Source: Candidatus Coprenecus merdigallinarum
GTDB taxonomy: Bacteria > Bacteroidota > Bacteroidia > Bacteroidales > UBA932
DNA length: 64,000 nucleotides
Assembly (NCBI GenBank): GCA_018712545.1
Contig: DVGV01000061.1
Location: 1-64,000, forward strand
Direction: 5' to 3'
The notes below the pieces were generated by a model. The model was not told the DNA's origin and searched no databases. It saw only the letters and a list, made by a program, of their open reading frames with translations. Positions 28,481 through 38,333 of this stretch are shown in pieces (position 1 is the stretch's first letter; each line of letters begins with the position of its first letter). The translations under genes and the position numbers were made by a program.

Positions 28481-29977
28481 TTAAATTTCTGCGTTCTTAA
28501 TAAAATCGATGGAATCCTTGATGCGGGTGTACATCACCGTATCTTCCTCCACGAAAGGCACAGTCCTTCGGTAGTCCTCGAAGAATTTCTCGATTACGGG
28601 AGAGGACTTGCCGGCACCGGCGCGATGACGGAACTCGAGGGCCTGGGCGGCGTTCAGCATCTCGATTCCGAGAATCTTCTCGACATTCCCGATTACTCTG
28701 ACGCACTTGGTGGCAGCATTCGCCCCCATGCTGACATGGTCCTCCTGCCCCTGGGACGAATCGATGGTGTCGACCACGCAGGGCGTGCACAGCTGCTTGT
28801 TCTGGCTGACTATGGATGCCGCAGCGTACTGCGGAATCATGAAGCCGGAGTTCAGTCCGGACTTGGCCACCAGGAAGGAGGGAAGTCCCCTCTTGCCGGA
28901 AATCAGCTGGTAGGTACGGCGCTCGGATATGGAGCCAAGCTCCGCCATGGCGATGGCCAGGAAATCCAGGGTGATGGAAAGAGGCTGTCCGTGGAAGTTG
29001 CCGGCGGAGATGACCTGGTCCTCGTCAGGAAGGACGGTAGGGTTGTCGGTAGCGCTGTTGACCTCGGTCATGAATACACTCTCCACATACCCGAGCGCGT
29101 CCTTGGACGCCCCGTGCACCTGAGGCACACAGCGGAAGGAGTAGGGATCCTGCACTTCCTTGCCGGGTCCGTCGATGAGCTGGCTGCCCTGGAGATAACC
29201 GAGGATGACGCGGGCCGTCTCCATCTGTCCCTTATGAGGACGGACGGCATGCACACCGGGTGTGAAGGGCTCCTTGCGGCCGTTGAAGGCCTCGAGGGAG
29301 ACGGTGGCTATCTTGTCGGCAATGGCCGAGATATGCCTGGCATGACACAGGCACCATACAGCGTGGGCCAGCATGAACTGGGTGCCGTTGAGAAGGGCCA
29401 GGCCCTCCTTCGACGCCAGTGTCAGAGGCTTCCAACCGAAGAGTTTCTCCAGTTCGCTTCCGGGAAATCTCCTGCCCTTGTAGTCAAACTCGCCGAGCCC
29501 CAGCAGAGGCAGGCACATATTGGCCAGAGGGGCCAGGTCGCCGGACGCGCCGAGAGAACCCTGCTGATATACCACCGGAATCACTCCTTCATTGAAGAAG
29601 TCCACCAGCCTCTCCACGGTCTCCACCCTAACGCCTGAATATCCGTAAGAAAGAGACTTGACTTTCAAGGCGAGCATCAGCCGGACAATCTCGGGACGCA
29701 CCTCGTCCCCCACCCCGCAGGCGTGGGACATCACCAGGTTTTTCTGCAGCTGTGATAGCTGGTCACGGTCCACCGAGACATTGCACAGAGAGCCGAAACC
29801 GGTAGTCACCCCATAAATGGGAGCTTTCTGGTTTTTCATGCGTCCGTCGAGATAATTTCGGCATTTTTCAATCCTGCCGCGGGCGGCATCACCAAGATGC
29901 AGACGGCATCCGGGATCAAGCAGCACCGCGATATCCTCAAATGAATGCTTGAGGGGGTCTATATCAAACTGTATCAT
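28481..29977 (-). CDS. hutH: Histidine ammonia-lyase
   Basis: YGVTTGFGSLCNV, GSLGASGDLAPLANM (MIO-forming ASG), QDPYSFRCVPQVHG. Confidence 0.94.
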   Translation of the reverse strand: MIQFDIDPLKHSFEDIAVLLDPGCRLHLGDAARGRIEKCRNYLDGRMKNQKAPIYGVTTGFGSLCNVSVDRDQLSQLQKNLVMSHACGVGDEVRPEIVRLMLALKVKSLSYGYSGVRVETVERLVDFFNEGVIPVVYQQGSLGASGDLAPLANMCLPLLGLGEFDYKGRRFPGSELEKLFGWKPLTLASKEGLALLNGTQFMLAHAVWCLCHARHISAIADKIATVSLEAFNGRKEPFTPGVHAVRPHKGQMETARVILGYLQGSQLIDGPGKEVQDPYSFRCVPQVHGASKDALGYVESVFMTEVNSATDNPTVLPDEDQVISAGNFHGQPLSITLDFLAIAMAELGSISERRTYQLISGKRGLPSFLVAKSGLNSGFMIPQYAAASIVSQNKQLCTPCVVDTIDSSQGQEDHVSMGANAATKCVRVIGNVEKILGIEMLNAAQALEFRHRAGAGKSSPVIEKFFEDYRRTVPFVEEDTVMYTRIKDSIDFIKNAEI

Positions 29978-30008
29978 ACATTTGTAGTTTATATTTCCTT
30001 TTAACCTA

Positions 30009-30016
30009 CAAATTTA
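30009..30016 (-). promoter_or_regulatory. Candidate -7 element (TAAATTTG on minus strand) for the hut genes
   Basis: Plus-strand caaattta, about 31 nt upstream of the hutH start. Confidence 0.4.
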
Positions 30017-30025
30017 CAAAAAATA

Positions 30026-32125
30026 TCACCTTTCAATCCAAATCAACGGCTTTCTGCTGTCAATTTCCTCTATTATCTTTCCCATATACCCGTCGAAATA
30101 TCTGTCGGCATACTTGAACTGAGGGAAATCGGGCGAGGGCACGGAGTCCGCCCTTCTGGAAGGACGCACTCCTTTGGACGTCACGCCATAACGGTCGGCG
30201 GGACGTTTTTCAGGCATCCAGTTGAAATCTCTCAAACGGCTTCCTTCGAAAGTCAGTTCGTATACAGGATAGGCGTCGCTCTTGACATTATCCATGTACA
30301 GTATCCTCTCGACCTGACCGTCCTTCAGACGTCCGGTCATAATTCTGCACTCCTTCTGGTTCATGGTCGTAATCACAGAATCCTCCGCGATATAGAACAT
30401 GGCGGTCACACCGCCCAGGGCGTCGAAGCGGGAGACCTGATTGTCCTTGAAGTAACCTATCATCTCGGGAGACTTGATCTGGTGATAGAACCGGCCCGGC
30501 TCCTCCTCCGAGACCACAAACGCGTTGGAGTACAGGAATCCCTTGTCCAGCTTCTCGTTACGCATCAGGAACTGCATGCTGTCCGCAGTAATCTGCGTTG
30601 TCGTCTCATACCATAGGACAGGCTCTGTGAACAGCCTTGCAATGGAGTCTATCGAGCAGAACAGCAGCGAATCGCACAATACCTGAAGATCGCTCCGGTA
30701 TATCCTGACATGATGATATGCCTCCACAAAGCTGACCTCCGTCGTATCAGGAGGAGGCGGGACGGCAAGGGAATCGGAAACCGACAATGAGTCCGGGACG
30801 GACAATGAGTCGGTGACCGGCAACGGGCCTGCGACGGACAACGAGTCCTGCGGCACAGGCGGGACGCCGGCCTGCGAGAGCGAATCAGACTGCCCGGGGG
30901 CACCGGCCTGCACAGCACATGTCGTATCATCCGGCCACCATGGACTAGGCAGAGTTCCGACAGACCGCCCCGCCCCCTGCACTGGGCCCGCGGCAGTCCC
31001 GGCTCCGGCTGCCGCCCCCTGCGGTGCCGGGGAAGACGCCCCCTGCCCGGAAGATCCTTCCTGATTCCTGGCCAGGGGATCGACCAGTGCGTCAGTGTAA
31101 CGGGCCTTCGCAGCAGCGGCCAGGACACTGTCCACCTCGAACATACGCATGGTATAATATATCAGCGTATCCGAAGCCATAAACAGAGAGTCGAGGGTGC
31201 CGTCCTCAGCCTTTTCAATCATTACCAGAGCGGGATCACGGTATAGCTCCGCCCTCCTGGGATTATTCCAGAAACGCAGCTCACCCGCAAGGACCAGAGC
31301 ATTGTCCACGGTGTCCAGCAGCTGCACATTGCCGAGAAGATGGGAATACTCCGTGTTCCTGTTATAGAAGAGCGAATCGCTCCACATCTCGTATTCCTCC
31401 GTCAGGATATGGACATCCTTATGAAAATAGAACTTTTCTTCGGGACGAATATACCGCCCGTCGCCGGAGGATATGCAATTCAGGTCATACCATCCCCTGG
31501 TATTCCCGAAAAATTCCGCCACGTCCGCCCTAGAATCATAAATTAGGGTATCACAGGCGAAGAACATGGAATCGGAGAACATCTCGACCGAACCGATAAA
31601 GTCAAAGCGCTCCTCCCTGGACTGATAGCGGCCGGTAAGGCTCTCTATAAGATTACCGTCCCTGTCCCTCATGGCTGCGCCTCTGTAAAAAAGCGCGATG
31701 CTGTCCTTGGTATTGTAATCCAGATAATTTGTTCTCAACAGGTTGCTGTCGCGGTCCAACAGTTCCACCAGATGTCCGCGGAAGCGGGCCGTGTTCTCGG
31801 GAATGACGTATCTGATACTGTCTCCTGTCAGCACAGTGTTTTCCTGCACGATCCTGATATGCCCGACAGCGTCAATATACTCATCCTCCACATTCCAGTA
31901 CGCGGTGTCGCAATACAGATAGGTGTCGTTGTGCAGAAAGACGGCGTCCCCCTCCACCTTGCGGAAATTCCTGCCGTTCATCTCGACAAGCCTTGCCCTG
32001 TCCGCCGTTACCAGACGGACAATGGAGTCCCGGTCTCCGTCCGTGCCGCCGGCACTCCTGGCGCAGAGCGGCAGCGCAGCAGTAATCAGCAGAAGAGCTG
32101 CAGCTATGCGTAAGATATGTCTCAT
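30026..32125 (-). CDS. OstA/LptA-like outer-membrane biogenesis protein with internal low-complexity linker
   Basis: Repeated OstA-like strands (DAVFLHNDTYLYCDTAYWN, HIRIVQENTVLTGDSIRYVIPEN, DVHILTEEYEMWSDSLFYNR) and a signal peptide. Start at MRHILRIAAALLL preferred. Confidence 0.8.
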   Translation of the reverse strand: MRHILRIAAALLLITAALPLCARSAGGTDGDRDSIVRLVTADRARLVEMNGRNFRKVEGDAVFLHNDTYLYCDTAYWNVEDEYIDAVGHIRIVQENTVLTGDSIRYVIPENTARFRGHLVELLDRDSNLLRTNYLDYNTKDSIALFYRGAAMRDRDGNLIESLTGRYQSREERFDFIGSVEMFSDSMFFACDTLIYDSRADVAEFFGNTRGWYDLNCISSGDGRYIRPEEKFYFHKDVHILTEEYEMWSDSLFYNRNTEYSHLLGNVQLLDTVDNALVLAGELRFWNNPRRAELYRDPALVMIEKAEDGTLDSLFMASDTLIYYTMRMFEVDSVLAAAAKARYTDALVDPLARNQEGSSGQGASSPAPQGAAAGAGTAAGPVQGAGRSVGTLPSPWWPDDTTCAVQAGAPGQSDSLSQAGVPPVPQDSLSVAGPLPVTDSLSVPDSLSVSDSLAVPPPPDTTEVSFVEAYHHVRIYRSDLQVLCDSLLFCSIDSIARLFTEPVLWYETTTQITADSMQFLMRNEKLDKGFLYSNAFVVSEEEPGRFYHQIKSPEMIGYFKDNQVSRFDALGGVTAMFYIAEDSVITTMNQKECRIMTGRLKDGQVERILYMDNVKSDAYPVYELTFEGSRLRDFNWMPEKRPADRYGVTSKGVRPSRRADSVPSPDFPQFKYADRYFDGYMGKIIEEIDSRKPLIWIER

Positions 32126-33483
32126 TTCACCCAACCGTCACGTAAGAAGACACATTTCTGAAACATCGGGTCTATCACGATGTAAGTAGTCTGCTGTTTC
32201 TCCTTGATAAATTTCTCTATTGCCTCCATAGCCTTGTTGGACGTGGTTATATCCAGCAGGACATTGAAATCCTCTTCCACCGTAGCCGTATGCGAGGGAC
32301 GGATTTTCTCCAGACGGACTATCTTGTAGACCGTATTGCCGCTGCGGCCCTCGTCGTCCACAGACTCGAAGGGAGCGGAGATCTCACCTTCCTTCATATT
32401 CTGCAGGACCTTGAAATCGGCAGGCTTCAGATTGTCCACATCGAAGAACGGGGCACCGGTGTTGGGATTGGCCACCAGGCCTCCGTTTGTACGGCTCTTG
32501 GTATCCTCGGAGAACTTCCATGCACCTTGCTGGAACGTAATGCTGTCAGCAAGGATGACGTTGCGGATGGAGTCAAGGCGGATAAACGCCGAATCCCGGT
32601 CCTCGGCCGTATATCGCGGCTTGAGAAGTATGTGACGGGCATTGAACATATCCCCGTCCTTCCTGATCATCTGTATGAGATGGAATCCGTCAGGAGTTTC
32701 TACAATGGGCGATACCTGCCCCTCCTTAAGTGCCATCGCCGCATCGCTGAAAGCAGGCCAGAATATGGTTCTCGAAGCCATACCCAGCTCTCCTCCTTTC
32801 ATCGCGCTCCCTGGATCCTCCGAATAGAGGGTAGCCAGAAGGGAGAATTTCTCTCCGTCCAGAATCCTCTGACGGAACTCCAGAAGACGCTCCCGCACCG
32901 CCATCGCGGCTCTCTCTACATTGGGATAAAGAACTATCTGGCTGTACTGATACTGAGTCGGAATCACCGGAAGACTGTCTTTCGACGTACGGCGGTAATA
33001 CTGCTGTACTTCCTTTGGGGTCACCTCTGAGACCTTACCGGCCACCTCGCGCTGCATCTCCTGAGCCAGATTCTGTTCCACGAACACATCCCTCCATTCC
33101 TCGCGCAGCATATGCAGCGGTTTGCCGAAATATTTCTCGACCTCCGCCTCACCTCCATGCTCAGAGAGGATGTTGTCGACCCTCTCGTTCAGGGATGCCT
33201 CCACCATGTCGGGGTTGACAGCAAGACTGTCCAGCTGCGCCTGTGTGTAGAAAAGCTTGGACACCATCATATTCTCGAGGACCTCGCACCGCAGGTCACG
33301 GTCTGAGACATAGCCCTGGAACTGCATCATCCGCACCTCAGACTCAATCTGGGAAAGGAGAATCATACTGTTGCCCACCAATGCGACCGTCTTATCTATG
33401 ACGCCGTCATATTTCTGGGCAAAAGTACCTGTAAACGGCAGCACCGCCATGACGGAAGCCGCCAGCATAGCTTTAATCTTCAT
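32122..33483 (-). CDS. SurA-like peptidylprolyl isomerase
   Basis: Signal peptide, SurA-N-like region, parvulin motifs (YSQIVLYPNV, GSAMKGGELGMASRTIFWPAFSDAAMALKEGQVSPIVETPDGFHLIQMI, ARHILLKP). Confidence 0.88.
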   Translation of the reverse strand: MKIKAMLAASVMAVLPFTGTFAQKYDGVIDKTVALVGNSMILLSQIESEVRMMQFQGYVSDRDLRCEVLENMMVSKLFYTQAQLDSLAVNPDMVEASLNERVDNILSEHGGEAEVEKYFGKPLHMLREEWRDVFVEQNLAQEMQREVAGKVSEVTPKEVQQYYRRTSKDSLPVIPTQYQYSQIVLYPNVERAAMAVRERLLEFRQRILDGEKFSLLATLYSEDPGSAMKGGELGMASRTIFWPAFSDAAMALKEGQVSPIVETPDGFHLIQMIRKDGDMFNARHILLKPRYTAEDRDSAFIRLDSIRNVILADSITFQQGAWKFSEDTKSRTNGGLVANPNTGAPFFDVDNLKPADFKVLQNMKEGEISAPFESVDDEGRSGNTVYKIVRLEKIRPSHTATVEEDFNVLLDITTSNKAMEAIEKFIKEKQQTTYIVIDPMFQKCVFLRDGWVK

Positions 33484-33486
33484 CTG

Positions 33487-34335
33487 TTACTTTTTATAAA
33501 TTTTCAACTTTTCGGAACCTATCGCATCATTAAGCAGATTCCGTTCCAAACTTATCAGCAGTTCCTGTTTTCTTCTGCTCAGGATTGCATCCCTTATCCT
33601 GGCGCGGCTGTACCCGTAGGGTGCCGCACTTCCGGCAGGAACATATTCATCCACTGATATGAGATAGGCATATCCTCCATTGCTCATCTCAAGGTAGCGC
33701 GTTTCCTCCAGAATCCCGGCCATCTCCGCCATATCCATGCCCGTGCCCCCGCTGACAGCATCCAGCGGAATCCAGTCACCCGGCAGTCTGTACTCTTCCG
33801 CCGATATATAGCACAACTGCTCCAGACGGCTCAAATCCTCAGTTCCGCGGGAACGGTAGATGGAGCGGACAGGATTGAGATTGGGAGAGGTCTCGCTTAT
33901 CTTGACATACACTCCCTGAATCAGAGGAACATGTGTCGTAAATCCCGCAGGATTGGCATCATAGAACTCCCGGTACTCCCGCTCCGAGACAGCTGTATCC
34001 ACACGCTGCTCCACATACTGCCGCTCGTACCTGTAGACCAGAAGCTGACGGCGGTATTCCTCCAGCTGGGCTCCGACATCCTTGTCCGCCTTGGACAGGC
34101 GGCTCTCGGCCAGATCCAGCATAAGACGGTCCTTTGCCCAGGAATAGATATAACGCTCTACTATCCGGGCGCTGTCCTCCGGAGAGAAACCCTTGATGTC
34201 AAGATTCTCCACCTCGCTCTCATACAGAACATCCTTGCCGACTCTGGCAACCGCGTCCCCCTTGAAGAGGTGGTCGTAGAACCGGCAGGATGATACGGAC
34301 AGACAAAGTAGAAGTATGCCGAAAGCCCTCCTCAT
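33487..34335 (-). CDS. SurA-N-like lipoprotein without an obvious parvulin domain
   Basis: Lipobox-like LSVSSC, VARVGKDVLYESEVENL typical of SurA-type N domains. Adjacent to the SurA-like gene. Confidence 0.65.
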   Translation of the reverse strand: MRRAFGILLLCLSVSSCRFYDHLFKGDAVARVGKDVLYESEVENLDIKGFSPEDSARIVERYIYSWAKDRLMLDLAESRLSKADKDVGAQLEEYRRQLLVYRYERQYVEQRVDTAVSEREYREFYDANPAGFTTHVPLIQGVYVKISETSPNLNPVRSIYRSRGTEDLSRLEQLCYISAEEYRLPGDWIPLDAVSGGTGMDMAEMAGILEETRYLEMSNGGYAYLISVDEYVPAGSAAPYGYSRARIRDAILSRRKQELLISLERNLLNDAIGSEKLKIYKK

Positions 34336-34360
34336 TCCACTCCAGGATGTGCGGGGCCTG

Positions 34361-35830
34361 TCAGCGGCTATAGTTAGGAGCCTCGCGGGTGATGGTCACA
34401 TCGTGAGGATGGCTCTCGGCCATACCGGCGGCGGTAATACGCACGAAACGGGCCTGCTTGAGCTCCGCGAGATTGTGCGCGCCGCAATATCCCATGCCGG
34501 AACGCAGACCGCCTACGAGCTGGTAGACCACCTCGGAGAGCGTGCCCTTGTAGGGAACCTGAGCCACGATACCCTCGGGTACGAGCTTCTTGATATCCTC
34601 TTCCATATCCTGGAAGTAGCGGTCCTTGGATCCCAACTGCATGGCCTCGAGGGAGCCCATACCGCGGTATGACTTGAATTTACGGCCGTTGAGAATTATT
34701 GTCTCTCCAGGAGACTCCTCGACACCCGCGAAGAGCGAGCCGGCCATGATGGTATCGGCGCCGGCAGCGAGAGCCTTGACGATATCGCCTGAATAACGGA
34801 TACCGCCGTCAGCGATAATCGGGATACCTGAGCCCTTGAGCGCCTCGGCCACCATCATGACGGCTGAAAGCTGCGGAACGCCTACTCCTGCAATGATGCG
34901 GGTCGTGCAGATCGAGCCGGGGCCTATGCCGACCTTGACTGCATCCACGCCGCACTCCTTGAGTGCCAGCGCCGCCTCACCCGTTGCGATGTTGCCGGCG
35001 ATGATCTGCAGGTCGGGAAATTTCTGACGGACTGTTTTCAGGACCCTCAGCACTCCCTCCGAATGGCCATGCGCCGTATCGAATACCAGGGCATCGGGTT
35101 CCACGCTCATCAGCATCTCGACTTTCTGCACGCTCTCGGAGTTGATACCGACAGCGGCAGCGACAAGGAGACGGCCTTTGGAGTCCTTGCTGGCAGTGGG
35201 ATTGTCCTTGATTTTCATGATGTCCTTGTAGGTAATCAGACCGGCCAGATGTCCGTCCTTATCCACTACCAGGAGTTTCTCTATCTTGTATCTGCGGAGA
35301 AGTTCCGTCGCCTCCTTGAGATTAGTACCGTCAGTGGTAGTAATCAGATTATCCTTGGTCATCACTTCAGTGACGGGTGTTTTCGGATTGTCCTGGAAAC
35401 GGAGATCCCTGTTGGTCACGATGCCGCAGAGCATGCCGCGGGCATCGACGACAGGGATACCGCCGATATGATTCTCATGCATGATGCTCTGGGCGTCACC
35501 GACAGTAGCGTTCTCACGGATGGTCACCGGGTCGTAGATCATTCCGTTCTCAGCCCTTTTGACCTTACGCACCTGCTCCATCTGGACTTCGATGGGCATA
35601 TTCTTGTGTATCACACCTATACCGCCTTCGCGGGCAATGGCGATAGCCAGGTCCGCCTCGGTCACGGTGTCCATAGCAGCTGATACAATCGGCGTGTGGA
35701 GGGAGATCTCCCTGGTGAGTCTGGTGCTCACGACCACTTCCCTGGGCAGCACGTCAGAGTGAGCGGGAATAAGGAGAACATCGTCAAACGTAAGACCCTC
35801 CATTATCTGGGAATTTGCGTATATCTGCAT
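34361..35830 (-). CDS. guaB: IMP dehydrogenase
   Basis: [20 protein letters not shown] region, [30 protein letters not shown]. Confidence 0.95.
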   Translation of the reverse strand: MQIYANSQIMEGLTFDDVLLIPAHSDVLPREVVVSTRLTREISLHTPIVSAAMDTVTEADLAIAIAREGGIGVIHKNMPIEVQMEQVRKVKRAENGMIYDPVTIRENATVGDAQSIMHENHIGGIPVVDARGMLCGIVTNRDLRFQDNPKTPVTEVMTKDNLITTTDGTNLKEATELLRRYKIEKLLVVDKDGHLAGLITYKDIMKIKDNPTASKDSKGRLLVAAAVGINSESVQKVEMLMSVEPDALVFDTAHGHSEGVLRVLKTVRQKFPDLQIIAGNIATGEAALALKECGVDAVKVGIGPGSICTTRIIAGVGVPQLSAVMMVAEALKGSGIPIIADGGIRYSGDIVKALAAGADTIMAGSLFAGVEESPGETIILNGRKFKSYRGMGSLEAMQLGSKDRYFQDMEEDIKKLVPEGIVAQVPYKGTLSEVVYQLVGGLRSGMGYCGAHNLAELKQARFVRITAAGMAESHPHDVTITREAPNYSR

Positions 35831-35848
35831 AGCGGCCGTACTGGTATT

Positions 35849-36130
35849 TTATTCGGCTTTCTTGGCCACTATTGCACTGAGTCTGTCATACTTTACATCG
35901 AGAGCACTGAGAAGCTCATCGGTGAGATTACGGTAATAAGCCCTCTTGTCTCCTTCGGGATGGCTTACTTTGGAGAGAGTCTCGTCCCTGAGGTCGAGGA
36001 CCTCATTGATGAGGGCTACGATCTGCTCGGCCTTCTCATTGTCGTCATGGAAACTCATGCTGATGACAGCATCAGATACAAACTCATCAGCCAGATAGTT
36101 GATGTCCTTCTTGATAACTCTTAAATTCAT
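35849..36130 (-). CDS. Small conserved hypothetical protein (93 aa)
   Basis: Intact short ORF in the intergenic space with coding-like composition. No motif recognised. Confidence 0.6.
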   Translation of the reverse strand: MNLRVIKKDINYLADEFVSDAVISMSFHDDNEKAEQIVALINEVLDLRDETLSKVSHPEGDKRAYYRNLTDELLSALDVKYDRLSAIVAKKAE

Positions 36131-36168
36131 AATAATCGCGATTTATAAAATTAATACTACTCTATTCT

Positions 36169-37128
36169 TTAAAAATACCATGGATGCCGGAGCACGGTCA
36201 CTATGTCGGGATCCGTGTCCTGACAGCCCAGGATACGGACAGCTCCCACTATTTTCTTGCTTACATATGAGTCGGTACGGCCCGGAAGCAGGGAGTTGAC
36301 ACGGACTCTCAGCGAGGAATGTATCATCATCCCGTCTCCAATGTATATTCCCACATGACTGACGCTGCGCGCCCTGGTATCTGTGGCGGAGCGGCCGAAA
36401 AAGACCAGGTCTCCAGCCTGCAGGTTGGCCAGGATATCACTGCAGTCCAATGGAATGCCGGTATTAATCTGCTGTCCGGCATCCCTGAGGAGGATGATGC
36501 CGTTAAGGAAATAGCTCAGCTTGACAAGACCGCTGCAGTCCATGCCCTTTGGCGAAAGTCCGCCCCAAAGGTAAGGAAAACCTTGAAACTGCATGGCAGT
36601 AGAGACTATGTCACTTCCTGTAGGGCCGGAGGCATCCTCCATCCATTCCCGCAGGGAAGTTACAGCCTCCGAGGGGACATATCCCTTGCGGCCGTCCGGG
36701 AGAACAACGGCGGCGAATCCGTCCGCGACATGTCCTGTGCCTACCAGAATATTACCCATAACGCAGTCGGAGAGAACCTCTGCACCTGCTTCTGGCGCAG
36801 CTGTCACTAACGCAAAATAATCGGAGACCAGCAGACGGTCCGCACGTTTCCAAGCATTCATCTCCTCCTTGGAGACAAGGACGATATTCTGTTCCGTCGT
36901 CCAGCCTATGTAGCCCTCCGGGGTCGTCACTGCATACCAGTAGCTCTCGTGACCGGTGACCTCGACGGGAGTGCCCATGGTCGCCTGAGAAACGGTCTCC
37001 GACTGATAATCAGGAGCCTTCTTGAGATCAGTGACAGACACCGAGACCAGAGCCATGCTCTTCTGAGCCTCCGCCTGGAAAGCGGGAATCAGAGCAAGGA
37101 GCAGAATTATGAACAAAACTTTCTTCAT
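36169..37128 (-). CDS. SH3-domain and NlpC/P60 (C40) cell-wall hydrolase
   Basis: Signal peptide MKKVLFIILLLALIPAFQAEAQ, FPYLWGGLSPKGMDCSGLVKLSYFLNGIILLRDAGQQ, SHVGIYIGDGMMIHSS. Start at 37128 preferred. Confidence 0.9.
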   Translation of the reverse strand: MKKVLFIILLLALIPAFQAEAQKSMALVSVSVTDLKKAPDYQSETVSQATMGTPVEVTGHESYWYAVTTPEGYIGWTTEQNIVLVSKEEMNAWKRADRLLVSDYFALVTAAPEAGAEVLSDCVMGNILVGTGHVADGFAAVVLPDGRKGYVPSEAVTSLREWMEDASGPTGSDIVSTAMQFQGFPYLWGGLSPKGMDCSGLVKLSYFLNGIILLRDAGQQINTGIPLDCSDILANLQAGDLVFFGRSATDTRARSVSHVGIYIGDGMMIHSSLRVRVNSLLPGRTDSYVSKKIVGAVRILGCQDTDPDIVTVLRHPWYF

Positions 37129-37133
37129 TCCTG

Positions 37134-37141
37134 CAAATATA
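37134..37141 (-). promoter_or_regulatory. Candidate -7 element (TATATTTG on minus strand) for the NlpC/P60 gene
   Basis: Plus-strand caaatata only 5 nt upstream of the ATG at 37128. Confidence 0.4.
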
Positions 37142-37154
37142 GGCGAGTTTTTCT

Positions 37155-37162
37155 TATTTTTG
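37155..37162 (+). promoter_or_regulatory. Candidate -7 element (TATTTTTG) for the DUF4105 gene
   Basis: Matches TAnnTTTG 12 nt upstream of the ATG at 37175. Confidence 0.4.
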
Positions 37163-37174
37163 AAATTAATTATT

Positions 37175-38314
37175 ATGAAACGGATTATACTCATCTTTCT
37201 GATGGCCGTCCTGGCCCTGGGTGCAAAGGCTCAGGACTCTTTGTACATCTCCCTGCTGACATGTACTCCCGGCAAGGACGCCGCCTCCGCCTTCGGGCAT
37301 TCGGCTCTCAGGGTCAAAAACTCCGCAAACGGCACCGACAACGTATACAATTACGGAACCTATGACTTCCAGGAGCCGAACTTCCTGTTCAAGTTTCTCC
37401 ACGGAGACCTCAACTACTACATGTCCGTCTACCCCTACGGAATATTCGTACAGTCCTACAAGAAAGAAGGACGCGGCATCACGGAGCAGCCGCTCAGCCT
37501 GACTCCGCAGCAGACGGCCGACATATATGCTTTCCTGAAAAGAAACAGAGAACGCCCCTACTATCTTTACGATTTCCTGCAGGACAACTGCGCCACACGC
37601 ATCCGGGACATCTTCAACCGAGGCGGGTACAGTGTCGACGACTCTCTTACCGGACTGAGCTACAGGGACGAACTGACCAGGATGGCTGGTGAGCGCCGAT
37701 GGATGATGTTCGGAATCGACCTTATATTGGGAGCTGGAATTGACCGGGAGATCACAGTGAACGAGTCAGCCTTCCTTCCCGACCGCCTTGCGGAAGTCCT
37801 GTCGGCATACTCCAACGACAGCCTCGGCGGCACCCCTCTCGCGCCCGTCTCCAAGGAGATCTCCGCTCCTGGGCAGGGCCCCGGGCGATGGGCCAGCACA
37901 CTTTCCAAAGCAACCGGTCCCTTCACTGTATTCACCCTGCTCTTCGTGCTGTACCTGGTATTCTACCTCCGCAGCAGAAACAAATGGAAATTCATGAGCA
38001 TATGCTCGACCATACTGTATGTCATCCTCGGCCTCGGCGGGATCATCATATGTCTTCTGTGGTTTGCCACCAACCATGTATGGACTGCGGCAAACTGGAA
38101 CCTGCTGTGGATGAACCCCCTGTTTCTCATTCCGGTCCTAATGCCCGACAGTTGGGCAAAAAACCTGATTATTGACCTGCTCGCAGCGGTGGCAGGCATC
38201 GGGCTGATCTGTTCGTGGCTGCTGCCCCAGACACTTCACCCGGCATCCGCCGTCATCATCCTCCTCACTGTACTCATGGCCCTGAGCAGAAGAGCCATTT
38301 ACCGCAAATACTGA
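37175..38314 (+). CDS. DUF4105 (Lnb N-terminal periplasmic) domain membrane protein
   Basis: LLTCTPGKDAASAFGHSALRVKN...YNYGTYDFQEPNFLFKFLHGDLNYYMS, DFLQDNCATRIRDIF. C-terminal TM helices. Start at MKRIILIF preferred. Confidence 0.85.
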   Translation: MKRIILIFLMAVLALGAKAQDSLYISLLTCTPGKDAASAFGHSALRVKNSANGTDNVYNYGTYDFQEPNFLFKFLHGDLNYYMSVYPYGIFVQSYKKEGRGITEQPLSLTPQQTADIYAFLKRNRERPYYLYDFLQDNCATRIRDIFNRGGYSVDDSLTGLSYRDELTRMAGERRWMMFGIDLILGAGIDREITVNESAFLPDRLAEVLSAYSNDSLGGTPLAPVSKEISAPGQGPGRWASTLSKATGPFTVFTLLFVLYLVFYLRSRNKWKFMSICSTILYVILGLGGIIICLLWFATNHVWTAANWNLLWMNPLFLIPVLMPDSWAKNLIIDLLAAVAGIGLICSWLLPQTLHPASAVIILLTVLMALSRRAIYRKY

Positions 38315-38333
38315 CACTTAACACCCAACGTTT

